Below, piece after piece: positions 6,023-13,137 of a stretch of 33,138 nt of DNA (positions are counted from its first letter, which is position 1; the number at the start of each line of letters is the position of its first letter). Source of the DNA: Lachnospiraceae bacterium (GTDB lineage: Bacteria; Bacillota; Clostridia; Lachnospirales; Lachnospiraceae); the NCBI GenBank assembly GCA_017440575.1, contig JAFSGY010000003.1:1-33138 (forward strand), given 5' to 3'. Under the pieces are notes generated by a model. The model was not told the DNA's origin. It saw only the letters and a program-made list of their open reading frames with translations, and did no database searches. The position numbers and the translations under genes were made by a program.

Positions 6023-7594
6023 ATGAAAAAAATACATCACTATCATAGGAGATTTCGTCTAAGCATGATGAAAGCAGGCGTATGGGCAGCGGTTATTTGT
6101 GCTTTTGTTCTGCCGTCCTATGTAGAATATGAGAAAACAGGAAATAATTTCTTCACTGTCAGCTTAAATGGCGTATCAGTGGGATGTGTAGCAAGTGAAG
6201 CTTTGGCAGAAGACTATTTGATGGAAGCACGAAGACAGATTGCGGCAGTTAATGAGGATCTTGTTTTTATTGAAACAGATTTACAGATAAAAGGAGAAGA
6301 GATTCTCTGGGGGCAAGTGGATGATACCGAGCAAGTGATTGCAAATATGGTTCGTGTAATGGAGGAGCATGTAAAGGAAACTCTTCAACGTTCTTATACT
6401 GTAAAGATTAACGAGGTGTCTGTAAATCTTGCTTCCTCTGAAGAGGTTCATGAGCTGTTGATACAGGCTCTAGCGCCGTATGATACGCAGCAGGAATATG
6501 AAGTAAATCTTGTATTGGACGATACCAGAGAGGTAAATGTATTAACGACACAGTTACAAAAGAAGGAAGATATTAAGATAACAGATGATTTACGTCTGAG
6601 TGCTGGAATCCAGACAGAGCTTGATATGATGTATCAGGATGATGTAGAACCGGAAAACATCGGATTTGAAGATTATGAGCTTGGTCTGGTAGACATTGGT
6701 TACGAAGATAAGATAGAGATTGTAGAAGCATATCTCTTGGAGGAGGAGCTTCAGACTGTTGAGGAGGCTGTGAATCTGGTAACAAAGGAGCAGGAGACGC
6801 AGGTTATTTATAAGGTACAGTCAGGAGATACGTTATCTGAGATTGCCATTGCCAATAATATACCGATGGAAGAGCTGATTGCTATTAATGATGCTCTTGA
6901 GGATGAAAATACAACGATTCGTGTTGACCAAGAGCTTGTGATTACAGTTCCTGAGCCTGATTTATCTGTTATTTGGAAGGATGAACAGATTATTACAGAG
7001 GATTATGAGGCAGAGATTCAGTATGTGCCAAACGATGACTGGTATACCACACAGAAGGTGACTTTACAGGAGCCTTCTGCCGGAAGACGTAAGATAGTAG
7101 CAGTTACGACTTACAAGAATGGGCAGGCACAGAGTAGGGAGATTTTAAAGGAAGAAATTTATGCAGAAGCAGTGCCAAAGATTGTAGAACGTGGTACCAA
7201 GATTCCACCAACTTATGTTAAGCCAATTTCAGGTGGTCGCTTAAGTTCAAGGTTTGGTTCTAGAAGTGCGCCAACTAAGGGGGCATCAACGAATCATAAG
7301 GGTGTTGACTGGGCGGTACCTATTGGTACGGCAGTAGTAGCTTCCAATGCCGGAACTGTTACTAAGGCAGGCTGGGCAAGTGGTTATGGCTATGCTGTTT
7401 ATATTAAGCATGCAGATGGTAGAGAGACCAGATATGCACATTTGAGTAAGGTATTGGTAAAGGCAGGACAGACCGTTTCTCAAGGACAGCGTATTGCGTT
7501 AAGTGGTAATACAGGACGAAGTACAGGACCACATTTACATTTTGAAATTCGAATTAATGGAGTTGCAGTTGATCCATTAAAACATTTGAATTAG
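6023..7594 (+). CDS. LysM-G5-M23 peptidoglycan endopeptidase
   Basis: Surface-attached or secreted zinc metallopeptidase that cleaves peptide cross-links in peptidoglycan. The 523-residue order is: an N-terminal hydrophobic segment (about 15-32, signal anchor after an RRFR-rich start), a long linker domain, LysM (about 265-312, YKVQSGDTLSEIA), G5 (about 320-400), and peptidase M23 (about 403-523). Zinc and active-site residues are intact: His425 and Asp429 in NHKGVDW, the YAHLS histidine, and His504/His506 in PHLHFE. A GGAG site precedes the ATG. It is transcribed away from dinB. The murA gene follows in the same direction, but promoters in the gap argue for separate expression. No clear terminator follows. 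Confidence 0.93.
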   Translation: MKKIHHYHRRFRLSMMKAGVWAAVICAFVLPSYVEYEKTGNNFFTVSLNGVSVGCVASEALAEDYLMEARRQIAAVNEDLVFIETDLQIKGEEILWGQVDDTEQVIANMVRVMEEHVKETLQRSYTVKINEVSVNLASSEEVHELLIQALAPYDTQQEYEVNLVLDDTREVNVLTTQLQKKEDIKITDDLRLSAGIQTELDMMYQDDVEPENIGFEDYELGLVDIGYEDKIEIVEAYLLEEELQTVEEAVNLVTKEQETQVIYKVQSGDTLSEIAIANNIPMEELIAINDALEDENTTIRVDQELVITVPEPDLSVIWKDEQIITEDYEAEIQYVPNDDWYTTQKVTLQEPSAGRRKIVAVTTYKNGQAQSREILKEEIYAEAVPKIVERGTKIPPTYVKPISGGRLSSRFGSRSAPTKGASTNHKGVDWAVPIGTAVVASNAGTVTKAGWASGYGYAVYIKHADGRETRYAHLSKVLVKAGQTVSQGQRIALSGNTGRSTGPHLHFEIRINGVAVDPLKHLN

Positions 7595-7703
7595 TTGACA
7601 TAGTGTGGTGGGAATTGGTAAAATAGTACTAAAGTGTGAAGAAAATGTAATTTTTTTCCATAAAAGTCAATGAGTTTACAAATGTGCTTTTTTGAGGTAT
7701 ACT
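7595..7703 (+). promoter_or_regulatory. Tandem promoters upstream of murA
   Basis: The proximal promoter is TTTACA (7675-7680), 17-bp spacer, TATACT (7698-7703). A second candidate starts right at the stop of the preceding gene: TTGACA (7595-7600), 18 bp, TAAAAT (7619-7624). A hairpin AAATTCG-GATA-CGAATTT (7714-7731) would lie at the 5' end of the proximal transcript. Confidence 0.65.
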
Positions 7704-7788
7704 GTGTCAGAAGAAATTCGGATACGAATTTTGGTCTTGTGAAGAGGGAACTATATGAAATAAGTATAGGATTTGTATGAGGTGCGCG

Positions 7789-9081
7789 ATGGAACAATAC
7801 GCAATTAAGGGTGGAAACCCGTTGGTTGGTGAGGTTGAAATCGGCGGTGCAAAGAATGCAGCGTTAGGAGTTTTAGCCGCAGCCATTATGACAGATGATA
7901 CGGTTATTGTAGATAATTTACCTGATGTTAGAGATATAAATGTTTTGCTGAATGCAATGGAAAGCATTGGTGTTGTAGTAAACAGAACAAATAGACATAC
8001 TGCTAAGATTAACGGTTCTATGATTCATGGGTTCGTAATCGAAGATGAATTTATTAAAAAGATTCGAGCTTCCTATTATCTATTAGGTGCATTGCTTGGA
8101 AAATATAAGCATGCAGAGGTTGCATTGCCAGGTGGCTGTAATATTGGAAGCAGAAAGATTGATTTGCATATCAAGGGCTTTAAGGCTCTTGGGGCAGAGG
8201 TAAAGATTGAACATGGGCTTATTATTGCGCATGCAGATAAGCTGAAAGGCGCTCATATTTATCTTGATACGGTTTCGGTAGGAGCAACCATTAATATTAT
8301 GCTTGCAGCTGCACTTGCGGAGGGTAAGACCGTTATTGAGAATGCGGCAAAGGAGCCACATGTCGTTGATGTTGCGAATTTTTTAAACTCTATGGGCGCA
8401 AATATCAAGGGAGCAGGAACCGATGTTGTTAGAATTACAGGAGTTCAAAGACTTCATACAACGGAATATTCTATTATTCCGGATCAGATTGAGGCAGGAA
8501 CCTTTATGCTTGCGGCAGCGATTACTAAGGGAGATGTTACGGTTAAGAATGTAATTCCCAAGCATTTAGAGTCCACATCTGCCAAGCTCCTTGAAATGGG
8601 ATGCCAGATTGAGGAATCAGATGATGCAGTTCGAGTAGTAGCATCCAGAAGATTGGAAAGTACACAGGTAAAAACTTTACCATATCCAGGATTTCCTACC
8701 GATATGCAGCCACAGATTTCAGTTGCACTTGCATTGGCACAGGGAACCAGTATCGTAACAGAGAGTATTTTTGACAATCGATTTAAATATGTAGATGAGC
8801 TTGCAAAGATGGGATCAGATATCAAGGTAGAGGGGAACACTGCCATTATTGAAGGTGTGAAGCACTTTACCAGTGCCAATCTAACTGCACCTGACTTACG
8901 TGCGGGAGCAGCATTAGTACTTGCATGCCTTACCGCAGAGGGTTTTAGTACGGTTGAGGATATCAAGTATATTGAGCGAGGTTATGAGGATTTTCATATT
9001 AAGCTTCAGGGACTTGGTGCACAGATTGATAAGGTCGAGTCAGATAAGGACTTGCAGAAATTTAAATTCAAAGTTGGATAA
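7789..9081 (+). CDS. murA: UDP-N-acetylglucosamine 1-carboxyvinyltransferase (MurA)
   Basis: First committed step of peptidoglycan synthesis: adds enolpyruvate from PEP to UDP-GlcNAc in the cytoplasm. Substrate-binding GGAKNAAL lies at residues 19-26. The active-site cysteine, the target of fosfomycin, is Cys117 in GGCNIGSRKID, so the enzyme is predicted to be of the Cys type. FPTDMQPQ and FDNRFKYVDEL are further MurA signatures. The 430-residue length is typical. The start at 7789 (MEQYAIKGG) matches the family; an ATG four codons earlier adds atypical residues. Firmicutes often carry two MurA paralogues, and this one cannot be assigned as MurA1 or MurA2 here. Confidence 0.95.
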   Translation: MEQYAIKGGNPLVGEVEIGGAKNAALGVLAAAIMTDDTVIVDNLPDVRDINVLLNAMESIGVVVNRTNRHTAKINGSMIHGFVIEDEFIKKIRASYYLLGALLGKYKHAEVALPGGCNIGSRKIDLHIKGFKALGAEVKIEHGLIIAHADKLKGAHIYLDTVSVGATINIMLAAALAEGKTVIENAAKEPHVVDVANFLNSMGANIKGAGTDVVRITGVQRLHTTEYSIIPDQIEAGTFMLAAAITKGDVTVKNVIPKHLESTSAKLLEMGCQIEESDDAVRVVASRRLESTQVKTLPYPGFPTDMQPQISVALALAQGTSIVTESIFDNRFKYVDELAKMGSDIKVEGNTAIIEGVKHFTSANLTAPDLRAGAALVLACLTAEGFSTVEDIKYIERGYEDFHIKLQGLGAQIDKVESDKDLQKFKFKVG

Positions 9082-9093
9082 GAATAGAATGAT

Positions 9094-9139
9094 AACAAGC
9101 CCTGTGCTTCGATTTAACGAGGCACAGGGCTTGTTTTGC
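9094..9139. terminator. Terminator between murA and the converging AraC/GGDEF gene
   Basis: An 18-bp stem (9094-9111 with 9118-9135, one G-U pair) with a 6-nt loop is followed by a short TTTT-type tail on the plus strand. The hairpin is strong but the tail is short. A CAGTAA-CTAC-TTACTG palindrome (9139-9154) follows at the end of the converging gene. Confidence 0.75.
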
Positions 9140-9144
9140 AGTAA

Positions 9145-9945
9145 CTACTTACTGTCTTTAATTGCAAGGTGTAGATTGGTGAAAAGCTCATTATACTTTA
9201 CAGGTGAGTTATCAAAACGGGTGATGGAAACGTGAAGGCTCAGAGGGATATCTTGATTTTCATAGCGGAAAGTCTGTTCATTACAGCTTCTTATTTTATC
9301 GGCAATAGCCTCTGCGTAAGCAATATCGGTACTCTCTGTTAATAGAGCAAATTCATCTCCGCCAATACGAAAAACAACATCTGTGTCAGAAGAAGCTGCA
9401 ATCATACGGTTCATGGATTCCAAAATGGCTAAATCGCCCGCTTTATGGGATATATTGTTAATAGGGACAAGGTGCTTGATGTCACAGCATACAAAGTAAC
9501 AGTTTTTTCTGGTTACAAATAAATCATATAATTCACTAATATCAACGTGTTTTCTTTCTCTCATATAAATATCTCCATTCTCCAAAGGACTCTCTATCCT
9601 TGGAAACAACTCCGAAAAGCGGGTATTGTGCCGAAATTCGGAAGGGTTACAGTTCCATACCTGTCTGAATGCGCGAGTAAAGGCTTCATTCGTGCTATAT
9701 CCATAGTTTAACGCAATATCAAGAAGTCCGATTTCTGGTTTCACGATAATCAAACGTGCAGCCTTCATCATGCGTCGGCGTATCAGATAGTCTCTCACCG
9801 AGATATTGTTCACGCATCGAAACAGCTTTTCAAGGGTAGACTTAGAACAAAAGCATGCATCCGCAACATCCTGTGTTTTGATGTCTTTCTCAAGATGATT
9901 TTCAATATAGGTAAGTGCATTTGTCAGAAGCTCCATATTGTTCAT
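9145..9945 (-). CDS. AraC-type HTH / GGDEF fusion protein
   Basis: Two-domain cytoplasmic protein of 266 residues. Residues 1-105 are an AraC/XylS DNA-binding domain with two helix-turn-helices (TQDVADACFCSKSTLEKLFR; then IALNYGYSTNEAFTRAFRQVWNCNPSEFR). Residues of about 140-266 form a GGDEF domain with an intact GGDEF signature at 195-199, preceded by a conserved Asp in FVCCDIKHL and AGD. The far C-terminus (LHLAIKDSK instead of the usual AD..LY.AK..G) is shortened and divergent. It may be a transcription factor that makes or senses c-di-GMP; catalytic activity is uncertain. The start has a GGGGGT site. It is transcribed away from metK. Confidence 0.88.
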   Translation of the reverse strand: MNNMELLTNALTYIENHLEKDIKTQDVADACFCSKSTLEKLFRCVNNISVRDYLIRRRMMKAARLIIVKPEIGLLDIALNYGYSTNEAFTRAFRQVWNCNPSEFRHNTRFSELFPRIESPLENGDIYMRERKHVDISELYDLFVTRKNCYFVCCDIKHLVPINNISHKAGDLAILESMNRMIAASSDTDVVFRIGGDEFALLTESTDIAYAEAIADKIRSCNEQTFRYENQDIPLSLHVSITRFDNSPVKYNELFTNLHLAIKDSK

Positions 9946-10212
9946 AAGCCTACCCCCTTTTTCTTAAATCGGTACCGTAACTATATCATAACAGATATCG
10001 GATATGGGCGCTTGACTTTTTGAGTAACAGTTTAGCCATGTACAAAAATGAAAAATGCTATTGGAAGCTTGCTTACAAAATAGTATTTTGAAATTTTTGT
10101 ATATGGCGTTCTGCCACACCGAAAAGAAGCAGCATAGTTGCGGATTTGAGGTGGCAGGGCTGAACTGAACTGAACTGTTGTAGATTCTAACCATTCAGCC
10201 AAAAAATTCCTA
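9946..10212. other. Hairpin-rich intergenic region before metK
   Basis: No convincing gene is seen here. The stretch contains a 73-bp imperfect palindrome (10035-10107), a nested CTGCCAC/GTGGCAG pair (10111-10117 with 10151-10157), three tandem TGAAC units (10161-10175), and a GGCTGAA/TTCAGCC pair. A 76-codon minus-strand frame here has no ribosome-binding site and no coding character. Confidence 0.6.
10035..10107. repeat. 73-bp imperfect palindrome
   Basis: The left arm GCCATGTACAAAAAT (10035-10049) pairs with ATTTTTGTATATGGC (10093-10107) with one wobble. Pairing continues inward (AAAATGCTATT with the AATAGTATTTT region), leaving a loop of about 15 nt. The RNA of either strand could form a long hairpin. 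No target duplication is visible at its ends. Confidence 0.8.
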
Positions 10213-10241
10213 TTGACACTACATACAAATCTGTATACAAT
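10213..10241 (+). promoter_or_regulatory. Promoter of metK
   Basis: TTGACA (10213-10218), 17-bp spacer, TACAAT (10236-10241). Transcription would start near 10248, about 28 nt before the SAM riboswitch. Confidence 0.85.
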
Positions 10242-10275
10242 ATATACGATATGACAATTCCATATTGTGTTAAAA

Positions 10276-10391
10276 CTCTTATTCAGAGTGGTGGAGGTAC
10301 AAAGGACCTACGAAGCCACGGCAACCCCCCGTAAAGAGGAAGGTGCCAACCTGAGCGAGTCATGCTAGAAGTATAGTTCGAACAATAAGAG
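10276..10391 (+). promoter_or_regulatory. SAM-I (S-box) riboswitch aptamer
   Basis: Binds S-adenosylmethionine and shuts off metK when SAM is plentiful. The P1 helix is CTCTTATT (10276-10283) with AATAAGAG (10384-10391). Conserved S-box core elements are present: GGTGGAGG, GAAGCCACGGCAACC, then AGGTGCCAACCTGAGCGAG, in the expected order. It lies between a strong promoter and metK, a classic S-box target, and is followed by a terminator that can be rearranged (see 10420-10452). Confidence 0.93.
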
Positions 10392-10419
10392 GATTTGATT
10401 ATCGTAGATACTAATCACG

Positions 10420-10452
10420 TCCGCTTATTTTATAATAAGCGGATTTTCTTTT
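10420..10452 (+). terminator. Riboswitch-controlled terminator in the metK leader
   Basis: A perfect 10-bp stem TCCGCTTATT (10420-10429) / AATAAGCGGA (10434-10443) with a 4-nt loop is followed by TTTTCTTTT. The left arm can instead pair with AATAAGAGGA (10384-10393), the 3' strand of the aptamer P1, in 9 of 10 positions. This gives mutually exclusive antiterminator and terminator forms. Confidence 0.9.
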
Positions 10453-10478
10453 ACCTTAATGAAAGAGGAGGAAATACA

Positions 10479-11666
10479 ATGGAGAAATTATTATTTACTT
10501 CAGAATCCGTAACAGAAGGTCATCCTGACAAAGTCTGTGATGCCGTTTCTGATGCGATTTTAGACGCTTTGATGGCGCAGGATCCAATGAGCCGTGTTGC
10601 TTGTGAAACAGCAGCATGTACTGGCTTTGTATTAGTAACAGGTGAGATTACAACAAAGGCTTATGTTGATATCCCTAAGATTGTACGTGATACCGTAAAG
10701 GAAATTGGTTATGATAAGTCAGAGTATGGCTTTGATGGCAATACTTGTGCTGTTTTCACTGCTATTGATGAGCAGTCAAGTGATATCGCTATGGGTGTGG
10801 ACAAGGCTCTGGAAGCAAAAGAGAACAAGATGAGTGATGAGGAAATCGAGGCAATTGGTGCTGGAGACCAGGGTATGATGTTTGGATATGCAACAAACGA
10901 AACAGAAGAGCTTATGCCATATCCGATTTCTCTTGCTCATAAGCTTGCATTACAGTTAACAAAGGTTCGTAAGGATGGTACTTTAACTTATTTAAGACCG
11001 GACGGAAAGACTCAGGTTTCTGTAGAATATGATGAAGCTGGCAAGCCAAAGAGATTAGAGGCTGTTGTATTATCTACACAGCATGATCCAGATGTAACAC
11101 AGGAGCAGATTCATGCAGATATTAAGAAGCATGTATTTGATGTGATTCTTCCAGCAGAGTTAATTGATGCAGATACAAAGTTCTTCATCAACCCAACTGG
11201 ACGTTTCGTTATCGGTGGACCACACGGTGATGCAGGTCTTACAGGACGTAAGATTATCGTAGATACTTATGGTGGATATGCTCGTCATGGCGGCGGAGCT
11301 TTCTCTGGTAAGGACTGTACAAAAGTAGACAGAAGTGCAGCTTACGCAGCTCGTTACGTTGCAAAGAACATCGTAGCAGCAGGTCTTGCTGATAAGTGTG
11401 AGATTCAGTTATCCTATGCAATCGGTGTAGCACAGCCTACTTCAATCAACATTGATACCTTTGGAACAGGCAAGCTAGACAGCGAGAAGCTAGTAGCTAT
11501 CGTTCGTGAGAACTTCGACCTTCGTCCGGCAGGAATCATCAAGATGCTTGATTTAAGAAGACCAATCTACAAGCAGACAGCGGCTTATGGACATTTTGGA
11601 CGTAACGACCTTGATTTACCATGGGAGAAGCTTGATAAGGTTGACACATTAAAGAAATATTTATAA
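10479..11666 (+). CDS. metK: S-adenosylmethionine synthetase (MetK)
   Basis: Makes S-adenosylmethionine from methionine and ATP in the cytosol; the product is the methyl donor and the ligand of the riboswitch in its own leader. Signatures: [17 protein letters not shown] (ATP and metal binding), [12 protein letters not shown] (methionine/ATP loop), [14 protein letters not shown] and GGGAFSGKD (phosphate loop and K+ site). The length of 395 residues is normal. An in-frame ATG at 10395 lies inside the riboswitch and terminator region; the ATG at 10479, preceded by GAGGAGG, is the true start. A terminator lies directly downstream. Confidence 0.98.
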   Translation: MEKLLFTSESVTEGHPDKVCDAVSDAILDALMAQDPMSRVACETAACTGFVLVTGEITTKAYVDIPKIVRDTVKEIGYDKSEYGFDGNTCAVFTAIDEQSSDIAMGVDKALEAKENKMSDEEIEAIGAGDQGMMFGYATNETEELMPYPISLAHKLALQLTKVRKDGTLTYLRPDGKTQVSVEYDEAGKPKRLEAVVLSTQHDPDVTQEQIHADIKKHVFDVILPAELIDADTKFFINPTGRFVIGGPHGDAGLTGRKIIVDTYGGYARHGGGAFSGKDCTKVDRSAAYAARYVAKNIVAAGLADKCEIQLSYAIGVAQPTSINIDTFGTGKLDSEKLVAIVRENFDLRPAGIIKMLDLRRPIYKQTAAYGHFGRNDLDLPWEKLDKVDTLKKYL

Positions 11667-11676
11667 GAAATCATGG

Positions 11677-11707
11677 GAGCCTTGTATGAAAATACAGGGC
11701 TCTTTTT
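11677..11707 (+). terminator. Terminator of metK
   Basis: A 10-bp stem (11677-11686 with 11693-11702, one G-U pair) with a 6-nt loop is followed by five Ts. The next gene starts 17 bp beyond, so read-through is its likely route of expression, as no promoter is apparent between them. Confidence 0.85.
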
Positions 11708-11723
11708 GAAAAGAGGAAAGGTT

Positions 11724-12323
11724 ATGGTGAAAAATATTGTATTTGACATGGGAAATGTACTGACTGGATACACTATGGCAGAATATATTTGTAGGCATAC
11801 AAATACAGATAGTGAAAGAAAAATTATAAAAAATGAGGTATGTGGTTCTATAGAATGGATTCAGATGGATAGAGGGATTTTGACGGATGAAGAAGCGATT
11901 GCTTCTATATGTAAGAGAGTACCAGAAGTATATCATAGTCTTGTAGAGCAATTTATCCGAGAATTTCGTATGGAGCAGGAATCAAATCCGCCGATGGAGA
12001 ATCTAGTGCGTAAATTATGTGAGGCAGGATATGATCTATATCTGCTATCGAATACATCATGGCGTTTTCATAAGTTCTCCAAGAATATCTTATCCATTTC
12101 TTATATGAAAGGTATCTGGATTTCCTGTGAACATGGATATCTGAAGCCGGAAAAGGAAGCATATTTTTGTTTTTTTGAGAAGTTTGGCTTAAAGCCAGAG
12201 GAATGTCTTTTCATAGATGACTCTGCAGCTAATATTGAGGCTGCCATGCGGTGTGGTATGCAGGGGATTGTGTATCATGGTGATGTAGAAGAGTTGGAAA
12301 ATGAAATATCAGAAAAAATATAG
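11724..12323 (+). CDS. HAD-family hydrolase (YihX-like phosphatase)
   Basis: Haloacid dehalogenase-superfamily hydrolase, probably a sugar-phosphate or nucleotide phosphatase; the substrate is unknown. Motif I is FDMGNVLTG with nucleophile Asp8 and the DxGN variant seen in the YihX-like group, motif II LLSNTS, motif III around LKPEKEAY, motif IV LFIDDSAANIEAA. The 199-residue length fits. A longer frame starting at 11673 begins inside the metK terminator; the ATG at 11724 follows an AGAGGAAAGG site and is preferred. It is expressed, if at all, by read-through from metK or from an unseen promoter. Confidence 0.88.
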   Translation: MVKNIVFDMGNVLTGYTMAEYICRHTNTDSERKIIKNEVCGSIEWIQMDRGILTDEEAIASICKRVPEVYHSLVEQFIREFRMEQESNPPMENLVRKLCEAGYDLYLLSNTSWRFHKFSKNILSISYMKGIWISCEHGYLKPEKEAYFCFFEKFGLKPEECLFIDDSAANIEAAMRCGMQGIVYHGDVEELENEISEKI

Positions 12324-12389
12324 TACAACGTGTTTAAAGTGTTATAATAATAGGTGATGTTTAGAATAAAATAAAAAGGAGAGAAAAAA

Positions 12390-12962
12390 ATGGGAATATT
12401 CGATTTTTTGTTTGGTAGGGACAAAAGTAATTCAGAGGAATTAACGGAATCAATGCCACAGAATGATTCAGAAAAATGGACGGTGGCAGTTTATGCGTTG
12501 TGGTCTGAATATTGCGGAGGTAGTTATAAGTATTTTGGAGGATATGAGAAGACTAGTGCGAATGAACGAATGCTAAAAAAAGTGCTTAAAGACGATTGGC
12601 TTATATCAAATAAGCAGGGTGTCATTAAAATGGTTGATTATCTGTTAGACGAGAAAAATAACTCTGGTGATCAAGCAGAAGAAGCGGCTTTTAGTTATGG
12701 TTGTGCTGGAAATATTGCAGCAAGGGGATATCTTTGTGGCTATCTCACAAGAGAAGAGATGTTACAACAGGCTGCAAGAATTGCAACAGTTATAAGAGAA
12801 CATTACCACTCATGGGATGAATATGTACAACAGTATATTATTGGGCTTGGCACAGGCAGTAATGTTTCGGAAAAACAGGAGGAGTTTAGAAAGAATTATG
12901 AACGACTTCGTGCTATGCCAAAGGGACCATATAGTGTTGACTGGAATACAGTAATTTTATAG
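12390..12962 (+). CDS. DUF1266-domain protein
   Basis: A 190-residue soluble protein of unknown function. The second half (about 95-152) matches the DUF1266 pattern: a GCAGNIAARGYLCGYLTREEM helix pair followed by SWDEYVQQYIIGLG, in which Trp/Tyr and the closing Gly-rich turn are characteristic. The N-terminus (MGIFDFLFG) is a short amphipathic start often seen in this group. The start is supported by AAAAGGAGAG. A TATAAT at 12343-12348 may serve as a -10, without a good -35. It is followed by its own terminator. No neighbour suggests a role. Confidence 0.72.
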   Translation: MGIFDFLFGRDKSNSEELTESMPQNDSEKWTVAVYALWSEYCGGSYKYFGGYEKTSANERMLKKVLKDDWLISNKQGVIKMVDYLLDEKNNSGDQAEEAAFSYGCAGNIAARGYLCGYLTREEMLQQAARIATVIREHYHSWDEYVQQYIIGLGTGSNVSEKQEEFRKNYERLRAMPKGPYSVDWNTVIL

Positions 12963-12971
12963 TATAGAAGA

Positions 12972-13014
12972 AGAGAAGCTGCACAGGGATTATTTCGTGT
13001 ACAGCTTCTCTTTT
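12972..13014 (+). terminator. Terminator of the DUF1266 gene
   Basis: AGAGAAGCTGCAC (12972-12984) pairs with GTACAGCTTCTCT (12999-13011) with one mismatch and a 14-nt loop, followed by a short T-run. Confidence 0.8.
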
Positions 13015-13137
13015 ATCATATTAGTCTTCCCAAGTAAAGTAAAATGCATTATGATAATGAAAGAACTTATGTAACTATTATTATATAGAAGAAACAAACA
13101 TTCTTATAGATAGAGAATAACAGCAAGGAGGCATACG

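Noticed and set aside
9964-10194. 76-codon minus-strand open frame between the AraC/GGDEF gene and metK
   Set aside because: No ribosome-binding site, composition rich in Cys, Phe and Ser unlike the neighbours, and it runs through the hairpin cluster.
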